Assembly: GCF_019973735.1 (NCBI RefSeq)
Contig: NZ_AP024463.1
Span: forward strand, 2,232,001 to 2,296,000
DNA: 64,000 nt
Origin: Arachnia rubra
Lineage (GTDB): Bacteria; Actinomycetota; Actinomycetes; Propionibacteriales; Propionibacteriaceae
Direction of reading: 5' to 3'
The notes beneath the pieces were generated by a model that worked only from the letters and a program-made list of their open reading frames with translations, was not told where the DNA came from and did not search any database. Shown here in pieces: positions 39,535-48,956 of this stretch; position 1 is the stretch's first letter; every line of letters begins with the position of its first letter. A program made the translations under genes and the position numbers.

Positions 39535-39610
39535 GTGTCGTGTGGTGGGAGTTCGAGTGGGAGGCGGTTCCGGGGCCGAAAAACACCGGCGAACTCACGC
39601 CACACGACAC
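39535..39610. repeat. Imperfect inverted repeat with 21-base arms
   Basis: The arm at 39535-39555 (starting GTGTCGTGTGG) pairs with the arm at 39590-39610 (ending CCACACGACAC) at 19 of 21 positions, around a 34-base GC-rich loop. It occupies nearly the whole gap between the STAND gene and the MATE gene. It may be a terminator, a small mobile remnant or a regulatory hairpin. Confidence 0.6.
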
Positions 39611-39622
39611 TAGGATCACGGG

Positions 39623-40936
39623 GTGCCGCAATCTTTGAATCGTCAGATCCTGGAGTTGGCGCTGCCTGCGTTCGCGGCGCTGGTAGCCCAGCCTCTGTTC
39701 GTCATGGCCGACACCGCGATCGTCGGGCAGCTCGGCACGGAGCCCTTGGCCGGCCTGGGCGTTGGCTCTACCTTGACGCTGGCAATGGTCGGGGCGTTCA
39801 TCTTTCTCGCCTACGGTTCCACAGCGACCGTGGCGCGCCTGATGGGTGCCGGGCGGCAGCAGGAGGCGGTGGAGTCTGGGATTCAGGCCATGTGGCTGGC
39901 TGTGGTCCTGGGGATGGGCATCGGCGTGGTCTCCTGGGGTTTCGCCCCGCAGCTGGCGGCCTGGCTCGGAGCGAGTGGTGCCGTCCTTGAGCAGGCGATC
40001 GCCTATCTCAGATGGTCGCTGCCGGGATTACCGGGGATGTTCCTGGTGTTGGCTGCCACGGGAACGTTGCGTGGCATGGCCGATGGCCGCACCCCGATGC
40101 TGCTGGCGATCGGGGCCGCTGTCCTGAACCTTCTCGGGGACGTCCTCCTGGTGTTCGGGTTCGGCATGGGAATCGCAGGCTCGGGGGCCGCGACCGCACT
40201 GGCCGAGACCCTGATGGGGCTGGCGGCAGCTGGGGTCGTGCTGCGTGGGGCGGGGCGGGTTGGGGCGGCACGGCGCCCTCGGGCCGCGGGTATGAGGACG
40301 AGTCTTCTGGTCGGGATCCCATTGTTGATCCGTACCCTGGCCTTCCGCGCCGCATTGTTGCTGACGCTATGGACAGCGGCCCGCTACGGCGAGGTAGCAC
40401 TGGCTGCGCACCAGGTGGGGTTCACCATCTGGAGTTTCCTGCAGTACGTCCTGGATGCGTTAGCCATCGCAGGGCAGACCCTGATCGGGCAGGCTCTCGG
40501 TGCGTCCCGGCCTGAGGAGGCCCGGGCGTTGGCGCGCCGGATGACCTGGTGGTCGCTGTGTGCCGGGGTCGTCCTGGGGGTCGTGACGCTGCTGGTGCGG
40601 CAGCCGCTGGCGGCGCTGTTCTCCCCGGACCGGGATGTGCGCGAGGCAGTGGCGGCAGTGCTGGTGGTGGTCGGCTGCACGCTGGTGATCGCCTCGTGGG
40701 TGACCCTGTTCGACGGGGTCCTGATCGGCGCCGGGGATGGCCCCTACCTGGCCTGGGCGAGCATTATCACGCTCGTCGTCTATGCACCGATGATCTTGGC
40801 CGTGGCCTGGTACGCGCCCGCGGGCATACCGGGACTGACCTGGTTGTGGCTGGCGTTTTCGCTGGGCTTCATGGGGGTCCGGGCCTTGACGCTGTGGTGG
40901 CGGGAACGCTCAGACGCCTGGCTCGTCGCCGGCTGA
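39623..40936 (+). CDS. MATE-family efflux transporter, DinF type
   Basis: This 437-residue protein starts at GTG and has about 12 membrane segments. MATE features include ILELALPAFAALVAQPLFVMADTAIVGQLGTEPLAGLGVG at the N-terminus, MGAGRQQEAVESG, and a second half repeating the pattern with LAAHQVGFTIWSFLQYVLDALAIAGQTLIGQALG. These antiporters export cationic drugs or metabolites using a Na+ or H+ gradient; the substrate cannot be told. The closely following RclA-like gene lies 42 bases downstream on the same strand. Confidence 0.9.
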   Translation: MPQSLNRQILELALPAFAALVAQPLFVMADTAIVGQLGTEPLAGLGVGSTLTLAMVGAFIFLAYGSTATVARLMGAGRQQEAVESGIQAMWLAVVLGMGIGVVSWGFAPQLAAWLGASGAVLEQAIAYLRWSLPGLPGMFLVLAATGTLRGMADGRTPMLLAIGAAVLNLLGDVLLVFGFGMGIAGSGAATALAETLMGLAAAGVVLRGAGRVGAARRPRAAGMRTSLLVGIPLLIRTLAFRAALLLTLWTAARYGEVALAAHQVGFTIWSFLQYVLDALAIAGQTLIGQALGASRPEEARALARRMTWWSLCAGVVLGVVTLLVRQPLAALFSPDRDVREAVAAVLVVVGCTLVIASWVTLFDGVLIGAGDGPYLAWASIITLVVYAPMILAVAWYAPAGIPGLTWLWLAFSLGFMGVRALTLWWRERSDAWLVAG

Positions 40937-40978
40937 AATATCCCACCGATGCGGGCTGGCACGCACTACGGTGACCAC

Positions 40979-42358
40979 ATGGATGATTCAACCAAACATC
41001 TGAACCTGGAGGCCGACCTTCTGGTCATCGGCTGGGGTAAGGCAGGCAAGACCCTGGCCCGCGACCTGGCCTCCGCGGGTAAACGGGTCGTGCTGGTGGA
41101 GCGCGATGATTCGATGGCCGGCGGCACCTGCATCAATGTTGCCTGCGTTCCGACCAAGACCCTGGTGAATCTCGCGGAACGCCGCGGGGAGCAGGCCCCG
41201 GATGAGTACCTGCCAAAGGCCATCGCATCCCGTGACGCCCTGATAGATAAACTCCGCGCCGCCAACCATGCGATGCTCGCCAGTTTGGAGACTGTCACCC
41301 TCGTCAGCGGTGAGGCGCGCTTCATCGGCCCGCACGAGGTGAGGGTCCAGGCCGGTTCCGAGACCCTCGATATCAGCGCGGAGGCGGTGGTGATCAACAC
41401 CGGTACCTCTCCTGCGATGCCTGACATCCCAGGTATCAACGGTGAGTCCGTCTACGACTCGACCACCATCCAACACATCGCTGGCGGCCGGGTTCCCCCG
41501 AGCCTGACGATCATCGGAGGCGGCTTCATCGGACTCGAGTTCGCGAGCATGTTCGCCGCCTTCGGTTCAGCGGTACGGATCCTGGAACGTGGTTCAACCT
41601 TCCTGCCTGCCCTGGATGATGACGTGCGTGAGGCTGTGGTCACCACCCTGGCCGACCGCGGCATCGAGATCGTCACCGACGCTCCCGTCTCCGCCATCGA
41701 GGACGACGGTAGGCAGGTGGTCTGCGGCGCAGGCACGTTCGAGACCGACGCGGTGTTGGTGGCCGTTGGCCGTAAGCCGGAGACCGCTGCGCTGGATCTG
41801 CCCGCTGCCGGGATCGAGACTAACGAGCGGGGCTTCATCGTCGTAGATGATCAGCTGCGCACTAGCGCCGACGGCGTCTGGGCGGTGGGTGACGTCAATG
41901 GAGGTCCACAGTTCACCTACGTCTCCCTTGATGACTACCGGATTGTCAAGGACCAGCTCGTCGGTGACTCACACCGGTCCCGGGCCGACCGAAAAGCTAT
42001 CCCGACCACGACTTTCATCACTCCCCCGCTGGCGCAGGTGGGGCTGAGTGAGCGTGAGGCCACTGCCCAGGCAGTCACCTACCTAGTGGCGTCGAAACCT
42101 GTCGCGCAGATCGCGGCCATGCCCCGCCCCAAGACCCTGGGCGAGACTCACGGCCTGATCAAGGTCCTGGTTGCGCCCGGCACCGACGAGATACTCGGTG
42201 CGACCATCTTCAGCGTCGATGCCCAGGAGGTCATCAACCTGGTGGCGCTGGCCATGAGGAATGGGGTGACCGCCTCACAGCTGCGCGACGGGATCTGGAC
42301 CCACCCGTCGACTACAGAGGCGTTCAACGAGGTCTTGGCCGGGTTGCACACGCCCTGA
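40979..42358 (+). CDS. RclA-like FAD/NAD(P)-disulfide oxidoreductase
   Basis: From ATG 40979 the protein has 459 residues; the frame opens at 40949. DLLVIGWGKAGKTLARDLASAGKRVVLVE is the FAD fold and is strikingly like RclA (VIGFGKAGKTLA). GGTCINVACVPTK holds the redox-active CX4C pair. IIGGGFIGLEFASMFAAFG binds NAD(P)H, and a dimerisation domain ends THPSTTEAFNEVL. RclA reduces Cu(II) and protects against reactive chlorine species; mercuric reductase and dihydrolipoamide dehydrogenase are related, but neither an MerA N-terminal domain nor lipoyl partners are present. A shared terminator follows. Confidence 0.87.
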   Translation: MDDSTKHLNLEADLLVIGWGKAGKTLARDLASAGKRVVLVERDDSMAGGTCINVACVPTKTLVNLAERRGEQAPDEYLPKAIASRDALIDKLRAANHAMLASLETVTLVSGEARFIGPHEVRVQAGSETLDISAEAVVINTGTSPAMPDIPGINGESVYDSTTIQHIAGGRVPPSLTIIGGGFIGLEFASMFAAFGSAVRILERGSTFLPALDDDVREAVVTTLADRGIEIVTDAPVSAIEDDGRQVVCGAGTFETDAVLVAVGRKPETAALDLPAAGIETNERGFIVVDDQLRTSADGVWAVGDVNGGPQFTYVSLDDYRIVKDQLVGDSHRSRADRKAIPTTTFITPPLAQVGLSEREATAQAVTYLVASKPVAQIAAMPRPKTLGETHGLIKVLVAPGTDEILGATIFSVDAQEVINLVALAMRNGVTASQLRDGIWTHPSTTEAFNEVLAGLHTP

Positions 42359-42384
42359 TGATGCGTTCATAAAAGCCAAAGCGC

Positions 42385-42418
42385 GAAGGGACGGACGGCA
42401 TAGCGCGTCCGTCCCTTC
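42385..42418. terminator. Bidirectional terminator between convergent genes
   Basis: GAAGGGACGGAC / GTCCGTCCCTTC form a perfect 12-bp stem with a 10-base loop. It lies 27 bases after the RclA-like gene and 15 bases after the stop of the convergent permease gene, so it can serve both. Confidence 0.85.
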
Positions 42419-42432
42419 ATCTCATGTTGGGA

Positions 42433-43872
42433 TCATTGAGCAACATCCTGAGCCGAGGCGCTCTTGCCGCCACGTGCCTTCTTGTTGATGAAATAGCAGG
42501 GAATGATAATCAGGAACCAAACTGGTGTCCAGAGGACGGCTGCCCGCTTATCCTCATCGAAATACAAGATCACCAGGCTGATCGCAAAGAAAACCAGAAC
42601 AACCCAGCACATGACCCTTCCGCCAGGCATCTTGTAAACAGACTTCTCGTGCAGCTCGGGATTCTTTTTCCGATACACCAGGTAGCAGACGACGATAAAA
42701 GCCCATATGAACAGGAACAAGACCGCCGTGATAGTGGTGACCAGCTCAAAGGCCTGCACAATATCCTCAGAGGTGTACTGGAAAACGACTCCCGTCATGA
42801 GCAGCGCACAGGAGCAGATCAATGCATTACGAGGAACTTTGCGCTTGGACAGCTTCTTGAAAGCCTGGGGAGCTTGACCATCAAGTGCGAGCCCGTACGC
42901 CATCCGGGAGGTCGAGTACAGGCCTGAGTTATCCGAAGAGGCAGCAGCCGTCAGCAGAACAAAATTCATCACGTGAGCAGCTGCCCCAAAACCTGCCAGA
43001 GAGAACATTGAGACGAAGGGGCTCACACCAGGAACGACTTCCCGCCACGGGATGACGATGGTGATGGCCGCCAGCGCCAGCACATAGAACAGCGCCAACC
43101 GCACTGGAATCGCATTAATGGCTTTGGGCAAGTTACGCTCAGGATCCTTGGTTTCCGCAGCTGCGGTTCCAACAATTTCAAGCCCAACGAAGGCGAAGAA
43201 AGCAATCTGGAAGCCGCGCAGGAACCCGCCGAAGCCCTTGGGGAAGAACCCACCGTCATTCCATAGATTCTCGACGGTGGCGGGCTGCCCATCCGGCGAG
43301 ACGAAGCCAGAGAACAGCAAACAGGCCGCAACCACCACCAAGGCGCCGACAGCAACCAGCTTGATCAGAGCAAACCAGAACTCAGCCTCGCCAAAGTATT
43401 TCACGGCCAGCAGGTTCAAAACTAGAAGTGTTCCCGCTAGCACAGCAGCAGGCAACCACTTGGGAACCTCTGGCCACCAGAACTGAGCATATCCCGTAAT
43501 GGCAGCAAGATCACCCATGGCCGCTACAACCCAGGCAAACCAATAGGTCCATCCAGCAATGAACCCGCCGGCCGGCCCGAGCAGATCCTCCGCAATATCA
43601 CGGAATGAGCGGTATTTCAGATTCGACAAGAGCATCTCACCCATGGCGCGCATCATGAAATACAGGAAGAATCCTATAACGGCGTACACAAGCATGCTTG
43701 AAGGGCCAGCTTCATGGATGGTGTTGCTAGACCCCATAAACATTCCGGTGCCAATGGCTCCACCAAGAGCAATCAGCTGAAGGTGCCGGTTACTTAGACC
43801 TCTCTGCAGCTCTTGTCCTTCTTCACTTTTCTCGTCTGGGCCTGCATCGAAGACCTTATTCTCAGTACTCAC
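42433..43872 (-). CDS. Amino acid permease, APC/AAT family, linked to ornithine fermentation
   Basis: This 479-residue protein starts at GTG with GGAG 6 bases upstream. It has about 12 membrane segments and AAT-family motifs: LSNRHLQLIALGGAIGTGMFMGSS, RAMGEMLLSN, FFAFVGLEIVGTAAAETKDPERNLPKAIN, SSDNSGLYSTSRMAYGLA. Closest relatives by pattern are CycA-like D-alanine/D-serine/glycine permeases. It is the last gene of the ornithine operon, 45 bases after orr, so it may import ornithine or move the alanine product. Its codons use visibly more A/T at third positions than neighbouring genes, which hints at a separate origin. Confidence 0.87.
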   Translation of the reverse strand: MSTENKVFDAGPDEKSEEGQELQRGLSNRHLQLIALGGAIGTGMFMGSSNTIHEAGPSSMLVYAVIGFFLYFMMRAMGEMLLSNLKYRSFRDIAEDLLGPAGGFIAGWTYWFAWVVAAMGDLAAITGYAQFWWPEVPKWLPAAVLAGTLLVLNLLAVKYFGEAEFWFALIKLVAVGALVVVAACLLFSGFVSPDGQPATVENLWNDGGFFPKGFGGFLRGFQIAFFAFVGLEIVGTAAAETKDPERNLPKAINAIPVRLALFYVLALAAITIVIPWREVVPGVSPFVSMFSLAGFGAAAHVMNFVLLTAAASSDNSGLYSTSRMAYGLALDGQAPQAFKKLSKRKVPRNALICSCALLMTGVVFQYTSEDIVQAFELVTTITAVLFLFIWAFIVVCYLVYRKKNPELHEKSVYKMPGGRVMCWVVLVFFAISLVILYFDEDKRAAVLWTPVWFLIIIPCYFINKKARGGKSASAQDVAQ

Positions 43873-43917
43873 TGGGAACTCCTTTGTTCGATAACTACTG
43901 AATCTCTCGGAACTGTA

Positions 43918-45000
43918 CTAATGCCGCCGCACGGCCTGTTTCCGGATGTGGGGGGAGGTGCTGGCGGACAACAGTCCTCCGTAGCTGGGTAGGAATCGCA
44001 CCTCAGAGCCGACAGCGACCGGGGACCTGGCGTCGGTAACGTCGATGATCAGATGATCGCTGCTGGCTCCAAGCACCTCTATGCCTGGATCGATGGGCTC
44101 GATGGCTTCCGGGGCGACGTCCTGACGCCCGATGTCACAGATGGCACGGAGCCGCAGGCCACGGTCGGTGAAATGGGTGGTGTTGCCGAAGGCGTCCTGC
44201 CCGGTCTCGCCCACCGGCACCGACGGCTTGCGTTGCAGCTCGATCACCCCTGCCACGAGTCCCACGGTGTCCTGCCGGGTTCCAGGCCAGGGTGAGCGGT
44301 CCAGCACATTGCGGCCCAGGACGATGGCCTCCCCGATACGCAAATGGTTTATCCCATCTGGCATGTCTCCGCTTGCCAGCAGCGGCAGGTTTGCGCTGTT
44401 GCCGCCGGAGACCAATTCCAGGGGATGCCCGGTGACGCTGCGGCATTCGTCACGGATACCGGTCAGCATCTCCATCTTCTCCCGGGTGGGCACCACCCCG
44501 CCGAAGCACGCGAGATTGGTTCCCAAACCAGCCACCTCCAGGTGGGGCAGGTGGGCGATGCCTGCGACGACGTCGACGGCACGGTCCGGCCACACTCCCT
44601 CACGCAGGTCACCGACGTCGACCATCACCACCACCTTGTGCCGCAACCCAGCCCAGCCAGCGGCCCCTGAAAGCGCCTCCGCGGTCTCACGTGACGAGAT
44701 GAGGGAATAGTCAGCCCAGCGCACCGCCTCAGGGGCATTGCAGGGAGTCGGCGCCCGCAACAGCATGGTGGGCAGCCCCATGCCGGCCTCCGCGACCCGT
44801 TTCAAGTTGTCGATCCGGGAATCGGCCAGCATCACACACCCCGAGCCCTCCAGCGCCCGGAGAAGAGCCGGGTGAGCCTGCATCACCTTGGTGACCGCCG
44901 CCACCTGGATTCCGCTGGAGCCGCACTGGGAGATCACGGCGGCGGCATTCTGAGCGATCCGGTCGATGTGGATCTCAAGCCTGGGTGTCTCCACGCTCAT
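43918..45000 (-). CDS. orr: Ornithine racemase
   Basis: This 360-residue PLP enzyme is of the alanine-racemase N-terminal-barrel type. VAAVTKVMQAHP carries the PLP lysine, followed by ADSRIDNLKRV, MVDVGDLREGVWP, LVSGGNSANLP and a C-terminal beta domain. The ADSRIxN and GDLREGxW motifs are those of ornithine racemase from amino-acid-fermenting clostridia. It converts L-ornithine to D-ornithine, the substrate of OraSE. The ATG overlaps the stop of the glmL-like gene by 4 bases. Its place directly after that gene matches the clostridial gene order. Confidence 0.92.
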   Translation of the reverse strand: MSVETPRLEIHIDRIAQNAAAVISQCGSSGIQVAAVTKVMQAHPALLRALEGSGCVMLADSRIDNLKRVAEAGMGLPTMLLRAPTPCNAPEAVRWADYSLISSRETAEALSGAAGWAGLRHKVVVMVDVGDLREGVWPDRAVDVVAGIAHLPHLEVAGLGTNLACFGGVVPTREKMEMLTGIRDECRSVTGHPLELVSGGNSANLPLLASGDMPDGINHLRIGEAIVLGRNVLDRSPWPGTRQDTVGLVAGVIELQRKPSVPVGETGQDAFGNTTHFTDRGLRLRAICDIGRQDVAPEAIEPIDPGIEVLGASSDHLIIDVTDARSPVAVGSEVRFLPSYGGLLSASTSPHIRKQAVRRH

Positions 45001-46352
45001 ACGTCCGGCACCTCCTCACCAGTGACACGGGGAATCTCTCCCACCTCACTGGTCACCCAGTCGGCGAAGGTGGCAGCAACCTCCTCGTGATAGACCTGCG
45101 CCAGGGTCCCCAGCGCAGAGAACCGGTAGTCGCGGTCAATGAGGATGCGTGCCTCGGGAGGTGGCATCAACCGCGCCCCTGCGCCGAGACGGATTCGGCC
45201 CAAGATCTCCTCCCCGCCGGGGATCCGCGTCAGGGCACCGCCAGTGCCGATGATCCAGCGGACCGCGGTCAGGTCCTTGCCACGCACGATCTGCTTCTTG
45301 CCCGTCGGGGTGAACAGGTCGCTGACAGTGCCAACGTGCCTGCGAATCCCGACCTCGACCGCACACTCAGCCAGCCAGCGGGTGACGTCCTCCTCCCGCT
45401 CGTCGGAGGGAATGGCCCGCAGATACTCGAGCCTGTCCCCATCACCGTCCTCACCCGCCATCGCCGCCACCTGCCGGGCATTGACGAAGACACCGAGGTC
45501 ACCTTCCACGGTGCGTTTGGCCCTGGGTTCCGGGTCGATGCTGCGGCTCGTCCACTCCATGGAACCGTTGGTGACGCTGTGGATGTCTGTAGTGGCGCCG
45601 CCGACATCGATCACCAGGGCATCGCCAAGGGTGTCGGCGAAGATCTCAGCGGCCAGCAGCACCGCCCCGGGGGTCGGCAGGATCTCGAAGGTGGACAGCT
45701 CAGTGAGCCGGGCCATGCCGGGAGCCGTGACGATGTGCTGGTTGAAGACCTCATGGATCAGCGCGCGCACTGGCTCGATCTGAAGCACATCCACGTCGGG
45801 GAAGACGTTGTCAGCGCACATCAGCTCTACACCGTTCCTCGCGAAGATGTCCTGCACCCGGCGCCGGAGGGCAATGTTGCCGGCGTAGATCACTGGCACC
45901 TGCAGCCCTGACTCCGCGATCATCCTCGCGTTGTCGACCACGATCTGTTTCTCGCCGTAGTCCACTCCCCCCGCCAGCAGGACGATATTGGGGCTCGCCT
46001 CAAGCAAATCCTCGATGTCCCAGGAGTCGATCGCCCCGACGGTGGTCAGGCCCACGATCGCACCAGCGCCCAGTGCCGCCTCCCTGGCGGCCCTGGCGGT
46101 CATTCCCTGTGTGAGCCCGTGCACGCTCATCCGCAACCCGCCGGCAGCAGAGCTGTTGACGAAAACCTGCGTCTTGTCGATCTCGATGCCGGATGCCCGG
46201 ATCGCGGCATCGACACCGATCGTCACGTCTCCCTGCGCGACGGAGGTCGGGGCGAATCCCTGCCCGATGTGCCTGAACCGCCCGTCCTCCAGGCAGAAAG
46301 CATTCGCCTTCGTGATCGTGGACCCGATCTCGAGGGTGGTGACGACCCGCAT
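44997..46352 (-). CDS. GlmL/MutL-like ASKHA ATPase, probable ornithine aminomutase reactivase
   Basis: The ATG at 46352 gives 451 residues; the frame extends upstream into oraE. TLEIGSTITKANAF and VIDVGGATTDIHSV are the two phosphate loops of an actin-like ATPase, and WIIGTGGALTRIPGG is typical of the GlmL family. Such proteins accompany B12-dependent mutases, and the gene at this position in Clostridium sticklandii (or-4) belongs to the same family. A role in reloading or repairing the cobalamin of OraSE is probable but inferred. It lies 4 bases after oraE and overlaps orr by 4. Confidence 0.9.
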   Translation of the reverse strand: MRVVTTLEIGSTITKANAFCLEDGRFRHIGQGFAPTSVAQGDVTIGVDAAIRASGIEIDKTQVFVNSSAAGGLRMSVHGLTQGMTARAAREAALGAGAIVGLTTVGAIDSWDIEDLLEASPNIVLLAGGVDYGEKQIVVDNARMIAESGLQVPVIYAGNIALRRRVQDIFARNGVELMCADNVFPDVDVLQIEPVRALIHEVFNQHIVTAPGMARLTELSTFEILPTPGAVLLAAEIFADTLGDALVIDVGGATTDIHSVTNGSMEWTSRSIDPEPRAKRTVEGDLGVFVNARQVAAMAGEDGDGDRLEYLRAIPSDEREEDVTRWLAECAVEVGIRRHVGTVSDLFTPTGKKQIVRGKDLTAVRWIIGTGGALTRIPGGEEILGRIRLGAGARLMPPPEARILIDRDYRFSALGTLAQVYHEEVAATFADWVTSEVGEIPRVTGEEVPDV

Positions 46353-46356
46353 CAGC

Positions 46357-48570
46357 TCACCCGGCCTTCCCCAGTTCACGCCCACGCATGGTCCGCACGA
46401 TGGCGTCGAGGACGTCGATGCCCTTGGTGCCACGCCCGAAGGTCGCATCGAGGCCCGTCTCGGCCGCCATGTCACGGCTGACCTGCGTTCCGCCCGCGAT
46501 CAGCACCTTCTGGTCACGGATGCCCCGTTCCCTGGTGAGTTCGGCGAGTTTCTTCATCATCGTGCGATGGACCTCGTTGTGGCTGATGACGGTGGAGATC
46601 AGGATCGCATCCGCACCCGACTCGATGGCGGCGTCCACCATCTTCTCGATGGGCACGGAGGTCCCGAGGTAGTGGTACTTCACACCATACTTCTCGAGGC
46701 CACCGTGTTTAATGTCGAGGATCTCGCGCATACCGACGCTGTGCTCGTCCTCGCCGACGGTGCCCGCCACCACGGTGATCCCGTGGTCGGTGACGAACTG
46801 GCGCAACTCCTCCTCCGGCAGCAGCTCAATCTTCTCCGGGATGGTCAGCTCGGTCTTGTCCACATCGAAGCCGACATGTCCCTTGACTTCGACGAAACAT
46901 CCCTCGGCGGGCTGCAGCACCTGGAGGTTCACCACCTCGGGGTCTCCCAGCCCCATGCGCCTGGCCATCTCCAGGGCAGCCTCGACGGCGATCTCGGCGC
47001 GTTCTGGAATCATCAGCTCCACCAGCGCGACCCCATCCCCGGCCCACTCGGCCTCGGGGCGCAGCAGGTTCCCGGTCCGGTATTCGCCGGTGCGTTCGAG
47101 CCGTTTGTGGGCGTTGTCCTCTGGGTCGAGCTCGTCGATGTAGACGATCTTCTCGGGATCGCAGAGGGTGCAGCCCCCGATCAGGTCACAGGCCTTGCCT
47201 ACCCCGGCGGGCAGGCTGTTGTTGCCGAAGTGGTCGCAGACCGGCGCCAGGTAGTCGGGGTCGCGCTCGATCACAGTGCCGACGGCGATACCGCCCTCGC
47301 CGTCGCGGGCGATGCCGTCGTGGTTGCGCTCCGGGAACTCCGCGGAGTCGACGAAGAACCCCTGTTCCACCGCCGCGAAGTAGCCACCCGCGTGCAGCAT
47401 CTCCGCAAGAAACCCGATGGCGCGTTCCTTGAGGTCACGCACCATCTCGCCGAGGGGACCCTCGCGGTTGAGGGTGAGCAGCTCCTTGATACCGTCCAGC
47501 GCAGCCCAGGTCTGCTTGACCGTCTGCACCCCACGCACCGAGTTGTAGTGCCAAGGCAGGTTGCGGCCCTCGTCGGGGGTGATGGTGCTCTGGATGTCTG
47601 CGCTGGTCAACATCGAGATGAGCGTGTCGATCACGTGGAGGCGGATTGCCTCGTTGATGTCGGACTCGATGTAGCGGGTGTTCTGCTGGGCGCGCATCTT
47701 GTATTCGGAGAAGAAATCACGCAACGCCACCGCGTAGGGCAGGTCGTACCACAGCTTCGGGGTCGGCGGGGCGCTGGGCGGCACCGTCGAGAGCCCGATC
47801 AGGTCCTTCGGCATCCCGACCATGGCGGAGAAGGCGGAGTTCAGGCCGTGCTGGACCATGAGCTCGGGCATGACCTTCCAGCCGTGCCGGGCTGTGGCGT
47901 TGGCGTTGTGGGCGCCGTCGATCTGGAAGATCCGGGCACCGGTCATGACCTTCTTCGCCTCGCCAGCGTCGACGTAGCTCCGGTAGGCATTGATGTTGCG
48001 GTAGAGCACGTTGTACTGGGGGTCCTGGTGGGCCCCGTTGACGCCCTCCTCGGCGAACAGCACCGCCACTTCCGGGCCGGCGATGCCGGAGACATAGCTG
48101 TGGAAGTTGATCGGGCGGCCGACCTCCTCCTCGATGAGGTCGCAGGCCTTGCGGCTGGCGCGCAGCTGCTTGCGGGTGATCGGCACCCCGCCGATGCCCT
48201 CGGGCGTTCCCTCCATGAGGCCGTCGATGTGGCTCTGCCCGGTGGTGCGGATGACCATGATGTGGTCGGCCCCGTTCCAGGCCGCCATGCGCATGCGCCG
48301 GATGTCGTCCTCGAAATGCCCGGAGGCGATCTCGGAGGTGACCACCGGGATGGGCTGCGGGTCGATGCCCTCGAAGTACTTCGCGGTGGGCATCGGGACG
48401 CTGTTCTCCAGCGGCTCGGACATGTCCCGGTAATGGAAGCCGCCCATGTCGACACCGTCCTTCGGGACGGTACGCCAGGTCCAGCCCTTGCGCGGCGGAT
48501 GGTAGTTCTCCAAGTCCTGGAGGATCTCCTCCACATCGATCTTGGTGTTCGGGTCCAGCTTGTCAGTCAT
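46357..48570 (-). CDS. oraE: D-ornithine 4,5-aminomutase large subunit (B12 and PLP dependent)
   Basis: The ATG at 48570 gives 737 residues (about 81 kDa, as in the clostridial enzyme); the frame extends upstream through oraS but that is shadow. The N-terminal part is the PLP-binding barrel. The C-terminal Rossmann domain has the cobalamin motif DEHSVG (DxHxxG), with the later GGTQVSRD segment at the nucleotide tail. With OraS it moves the 5-amino group of D-ornithine to carbon 4, giving 2,4-diaminopentanoate. GGAG lies 8 bases before the start, inside the oraS end. The enzyme needs adenosylcobalamin, so the host must make or import B12. Confidence 0.95.
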   Translation of the reverse strand: MTDKLDPNTKIDVEEILQDLENYHPPRKGWTWRTVPKDGVDMGGFHYRDMSEPLENSVPMPTAKYFEGIDPQPIPVVTSEIASGHFEDDIRRMRMAAWNGADHIMVIRTTGQSHIDGLMEGTPEGIGGVPITRKQLRASRKACDLIEEEVGRPINFHSYVSGIAGPEVAVLFAEEGVNGAHQDPQYNVLYRNINAYRSYVDAGEAKKVMTGARIFQIDGAHNANATARHGWKVMPELMVQHGLNSAFSAMVGMPKDLIGLSTVPPSAPPTPKLWYDLPYAVALRDFFSEYKMRAQQNTRYIESDINEAIRLHVIDTLISMLTSADIQSTITPDEGRNLPWHYNSVRGVQTVKQTWAALDGIKELLTLNREGPLGEMVRDLKERAIGFLAEMLHAGGYFAAVEQGFFVDSAEFPERNHDGIARDGEGGIAVGTVIERDPDYLAPVCDHFGNNSLPAGVGKACDLIGGCTLCDPEKIVYIDELDPEDNAHKRLERTGEYRTGNLLRPEAEWAGDGVALVELMIPERAEIAVEAALEMARRMGLGDPEVVNLQVLQPAEGCFVEVKGHVGFDVDKTELTIPEKIELLPEEELRQFVTDHGITVVAGTVGEDEHSVGMREILDIKHGGLEKYGVKYHYLGTSVPIEKMVDAAIESGADAILISTVISHNEVHRTMMKKLAELTRERGIRDQKVLIAGGTQVSRDMAAETGLDATFGRGTKGIDVLDAIVRTMRGRELGKAG

Positions 48571-48575
48571 GCTCG

Positions 48576-48944
48576 TCACTCCTCGAAGAGCCCGGCCAGC
48601 ACAGCCGGATCGTCGGCTATGGCGGCGGCCGCCGCCCGGATGTCCAACCCGTCGCGCTGGGACAGGCGCAGCACCACGTGACCTGCGCCCTTCCCCAGTA
48701 GCCCGGCATTGAGCACGTTCTCCACCACGGCATGGGTGGTGACCGAGTCGATACCCATGCGCAGCAGCACCGACCGCTCGATCGACGGCGTGGTGTGCGT
48801 GCGGGCCAGGTCCACCACCGGCTCCATCACCTTGTGGCACAGCTCCCAGAACCTGGTCTTGAGGGCGTCGTCGTCCAGCGTCGCCAGTTCAGCACGTAGT
48901 TTCTCGAAGCGGTCGACCCGCTCCTGTTCCTCGGTGTTCATCAT
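48576..48944 (-). CDS. oraS: D-ornithine 4,5-aminomutase small subunit
   Basis: This 122-residue protein matches the size of clostridial OraS (about 13 kDa). It is a mostly helical protein (ERVDRFEKLRAELATLDDDALKTRFWELCHKVMEPVVDLA) with a conserved IERSVLLRMGIDS segment and a C-terminal VENVLNAGLLGKGAGHVVLRLS stretch. It forms the heterotetramer with OraE and helps shape the active site. It lies 12 bases after ortB and 5 bases before oraE. Two adjacent ATGs (48944 and 48941) can both serve; the second has AAGGA 5 bases upstream. Confidence 0.93.
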   Translation of the reverse strand: MMNTEEQERVDRFEKLRAELATLDDDALKTRFWELCHKVMEPVVDLARTHTTPSIERSVLLRMGIDSVTTHAVVENVLNAGLLGKGAGHVVLRLSQRDGLDIRAAAAAIADDPAVLAGLFEE

Positions 48945-48956
48945 CGTCCTTCCTGT

